Assembly: GCF_044901685.1 (NCBI RefSeq)
Contig: NZ_JBJDPS010000003.1
Coordinates: forward strand, 620,001-684,000
Source of the DNA: Micromonospora_G sp044901685
Lineage (GTDB): Bacteria > Actinomycetota > Actinomycetes > Mycobacteriales > Micromonosporaceae
Direction: 5' to 3'
DNA: 64,000 bases
Positions 63,069 through 64,000 of the stretch are shown here, piece after piece. A model generated the notes under the pieces. That model searched no databases. It was not told the DNA's origin and was given only the letters and a program-made list of their open reading frames with translations. A program made the translations under genes and the position numbers. The first letter of the stretch is position 1, and the number at the start of each line of letters is the position of its first letter.

Positions 63069-63776
63069 ATGAGCGATCAGGTCCAGAGCCGCCCCGCCAA
63101 CGCCCATGGCGACGAGGCGCCGCTGACCAAGTCCGAGAAGCGCGCCCTGGCCAAGGTCGCCAAGGCGAAGGCCGCCGCCGCCAAGCGCCGCAGGCAGGCG
63201 CTTTCCGGGGTACTCGCCGGTCTGGCCGTGGTCGCGGTGATCGTCATCGCGTTCATCGCCCTCGACAACAGCGGCGAGGACGACTCGGCCGAGAGCACCG
63301 CTGGCAACCCCGGTGCCAGCGCTCCGGCCGACCCGGCGGCACCCCCGGCCGACCCGGCCGCGCCCCCGGCGAACGCGCAGTTCCCGCCGCTGCCCGACGG
63401 CGCGGACCCGGCGCTGGCGCAGAAGCCGACGGCCACCAAGGGCACCGGTGAGGTGACCAAGCTGACCCCCACCACCCTGATCGAGGGGACCGGGCCGGCG
63501 GCCCAGGCCGGTCAGCAGATCACCGTGAACTACGTCGGTGTCACGTACGCGGACGGCACCGAGTTCGACTCCTCCTGGAGCCGGTCCGAGCCGTTCGCGT
63601 TCCAGCTCGGCGGCGGCCAGGTCATCCCCGGTTGGGACCAGGGCCTCGTCGGCGCGAAGGTCGGCAGCCGGATCCAGCTCGACATCCCGGCCGCACTCGC
63701 CTACGGCGAGAACCCGGGCAACGGCGCGCCGGGCGGAACCCTCCGCTTCGTGGTCGACGTACTCGGCGTGCAGTAG
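63069..63776 (+). CDS. FKBP-type peptidyl-prolyl isomerase, membrane anchored
   Basis: 235 residues. A charged N-terminus (45 residues) precedes one hydrophobic helix (~46-66, GVLAGLAVVAVIVIAFIALD), a Pro/Ala-rich linker (75-105) and an FKBP domain with VNYVGVTYADGTEFDSSWSR, IPGWDQGLVGAKVGSRIQLDIP and a terminal FVVDVLGV. It catalyses proline isomerisation, on the outside of the membrane from its topology. ATG 63069 has CAGGAGCCG upstream. A hairpin follows. Confidence 0.92.
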   Translation: MSDQVQSRPANAHGDEAPLTKSEKRALAKVAKAKAAAAKRRRQALSGVLAGLAVVAVIVIAFIALDNSGEDDSAESTAGNPGASAPADPAAPPADPAAPPANAQFPPLPDGADPALAQKPTATKGTGEVTKLTPTTLIEGTGPAAQAGQQITVNYVGVTYADGTEFDSSWSRSEPFAFQLGGGQVIPGWDQGLVGAKVGSRIQLDIPAALAYGENPGNGAPGGTLRFVVDVLGVQ

Positions 63777-63804
63777 GCGTCGCGCCGGCAGGCGCAACTC
63801 ATCC

Positions 63805-63846
63805 GGAACGGCGAACGTTCGCGACATTCGCGGCGTTCGCCGTTCC
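63805..63846. terminator. Bidirectional hairpin terminator
   Basis: 13-bp perfect arms (GGAACGGCGAACG at 63805-63817 and CGTTCGCCGTTCC at 63834-63846) around a 16-nt loop. It lies between the FKBP stop and the convergent oxidoreductase end. Confidence 0.75.
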
Positions 63847-63856
63847 GCATCTCCGG

Positions 63857-64000
63857 CTAGGGAGTGAGCACGACCTTGCCGCGTACCCCGCCGGCCTCGA
63901 CGATCCGGTGCGCCTCGGCCGCGCGGGCCAGCGGCAACGTGGTGGCCACCCGGGTCCGCAGCCGCCCGCCGGCGACCTCGACGATCAGCTCGCGCAGCAG
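63857..64000 (-). CDS. Quinone/zinc-type oxidoreductase, C-terminal end (cut by window edge)
   Basis: Only the last 47 residues lie in the window. The end VVATTLPLARAAEAHRIVEAGGVRGKVVLTP-like sequence (shown as LARAAEAHRIVEAGGVRGKV) is typical of the medium-chain dehydrogenase/quinone reductase family, where the AHxxxE..GxxGKxVL motif closes the Rossmann domain. The gene continues beyond 64000. Confidence 0.75.
   Translation of the reverse strand: MLRELIVEVAGGRLRTRVATTLPLARAAEAHRIVEAGGVRGKVVLTP

Noticed and set aside
63805..63846. GCGAACGTTCGC as an SOS (LexA) box
   Set aside because: The spacing between half-sites is too short for the actinobacterial LexA consensus, and it is part of a longer hairpin between convergent genes.

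Overview
The window is high-GC actinobacterial chromosome, most likely from a Micromonosporaceae member (Micromonospora or a near relative). The evidence is very GC-rich coding sequence with frequent GTG/TTG starts and 4-bp start-stop overlaps, and a set of actinobacterial families: SepH, DUF3027, DUF2530, a mycothiol-type MDMPI enzyme, bacterial XPB with its helicase-associated partner, an AftA-like arabinosyltransferase, and a LigD/Ku repair set. I saw no tRNA, rRNA, CRISPR array, insertion sequence or prophage.

Layout. 1-3165: the 3' end of a STAND/TPR-type regulator converges on a three-gene operon (atypical ECF-like sigma factor, zinc anti-sigma, unknown protein), each junction overlapping by 4 bp. 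3423-6449: AI-2E-type membrane protein, F420/NADP-type reductase-like protein, alpha/beta hydrolase and a small hydrophilic protein. 6478-7855: a hairpin, then a clear ydaO-type (c-di-AMP) riboswitch before a secreted coiled-coil cell-wall protein. 7870-14041: GH65 sugar phosphorylase coupled to beta-phosphoglucomutase, a hotdog thioesterase, a membrane protein and a MalK/MsiK-type ATPase. 14193-26496: a cell-surface polymer locus with three large GT2 proteins, a GT2-TagF fusion, a CDP-alcohol phosphotransferase fusion and a TagGH-type exporter. The permease, ATPase, phosphotransferase and TagF-like genes are translationally coupled, and the last glycosyltransferase follows after 23 bp.

26773-38525: L-serine dehydratase, PspC, an AftA-like plus GT2 pair, DUF4230, an acyl-CoA dehydrogenase coupled to a ParB-like small protein, nitroreductase, aldose epimerase, MFS and PdxH. 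38776-46895: citrate synthase, SerC, SepH, ThpR, an MDMPI enzyme, and a MarR-MFS pair with a palindromic operator at the marR start. 47066-54081: AzgA-like purine permease, DUF2530, DUF3027, MFS, futalosine-pathway MqnB and MqnD, a cold-shock protein and a HAD hydrolase. 54167-59011: helicase-associated protein and XPB helicase. 59018-62965: an XRE regulator with a degenerate nucleotidyltransferase-like tail, then a non-homologous end-joining set (LigD-type polymerase and ligase in one operon, Ku divergent). 63069-64000: FKBP prolyl isomerase and the 3' end of a zinc-type/quinone oxidoreductase.

Non-coding structure is rich. Two copies of a nearly perfect ~60-bp palindrome (18221-18283 and 39882-39942) and a degenerate third (45031-45086) sit at gene ends and act as likely terminators. 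A 38-bp perfect AT-rich palindrome and two DnaA-box 9-mers lie upstream of the XRE gene. Several tandem repeats (36, 51, 26 and 12 bp) sit in or just after genes.
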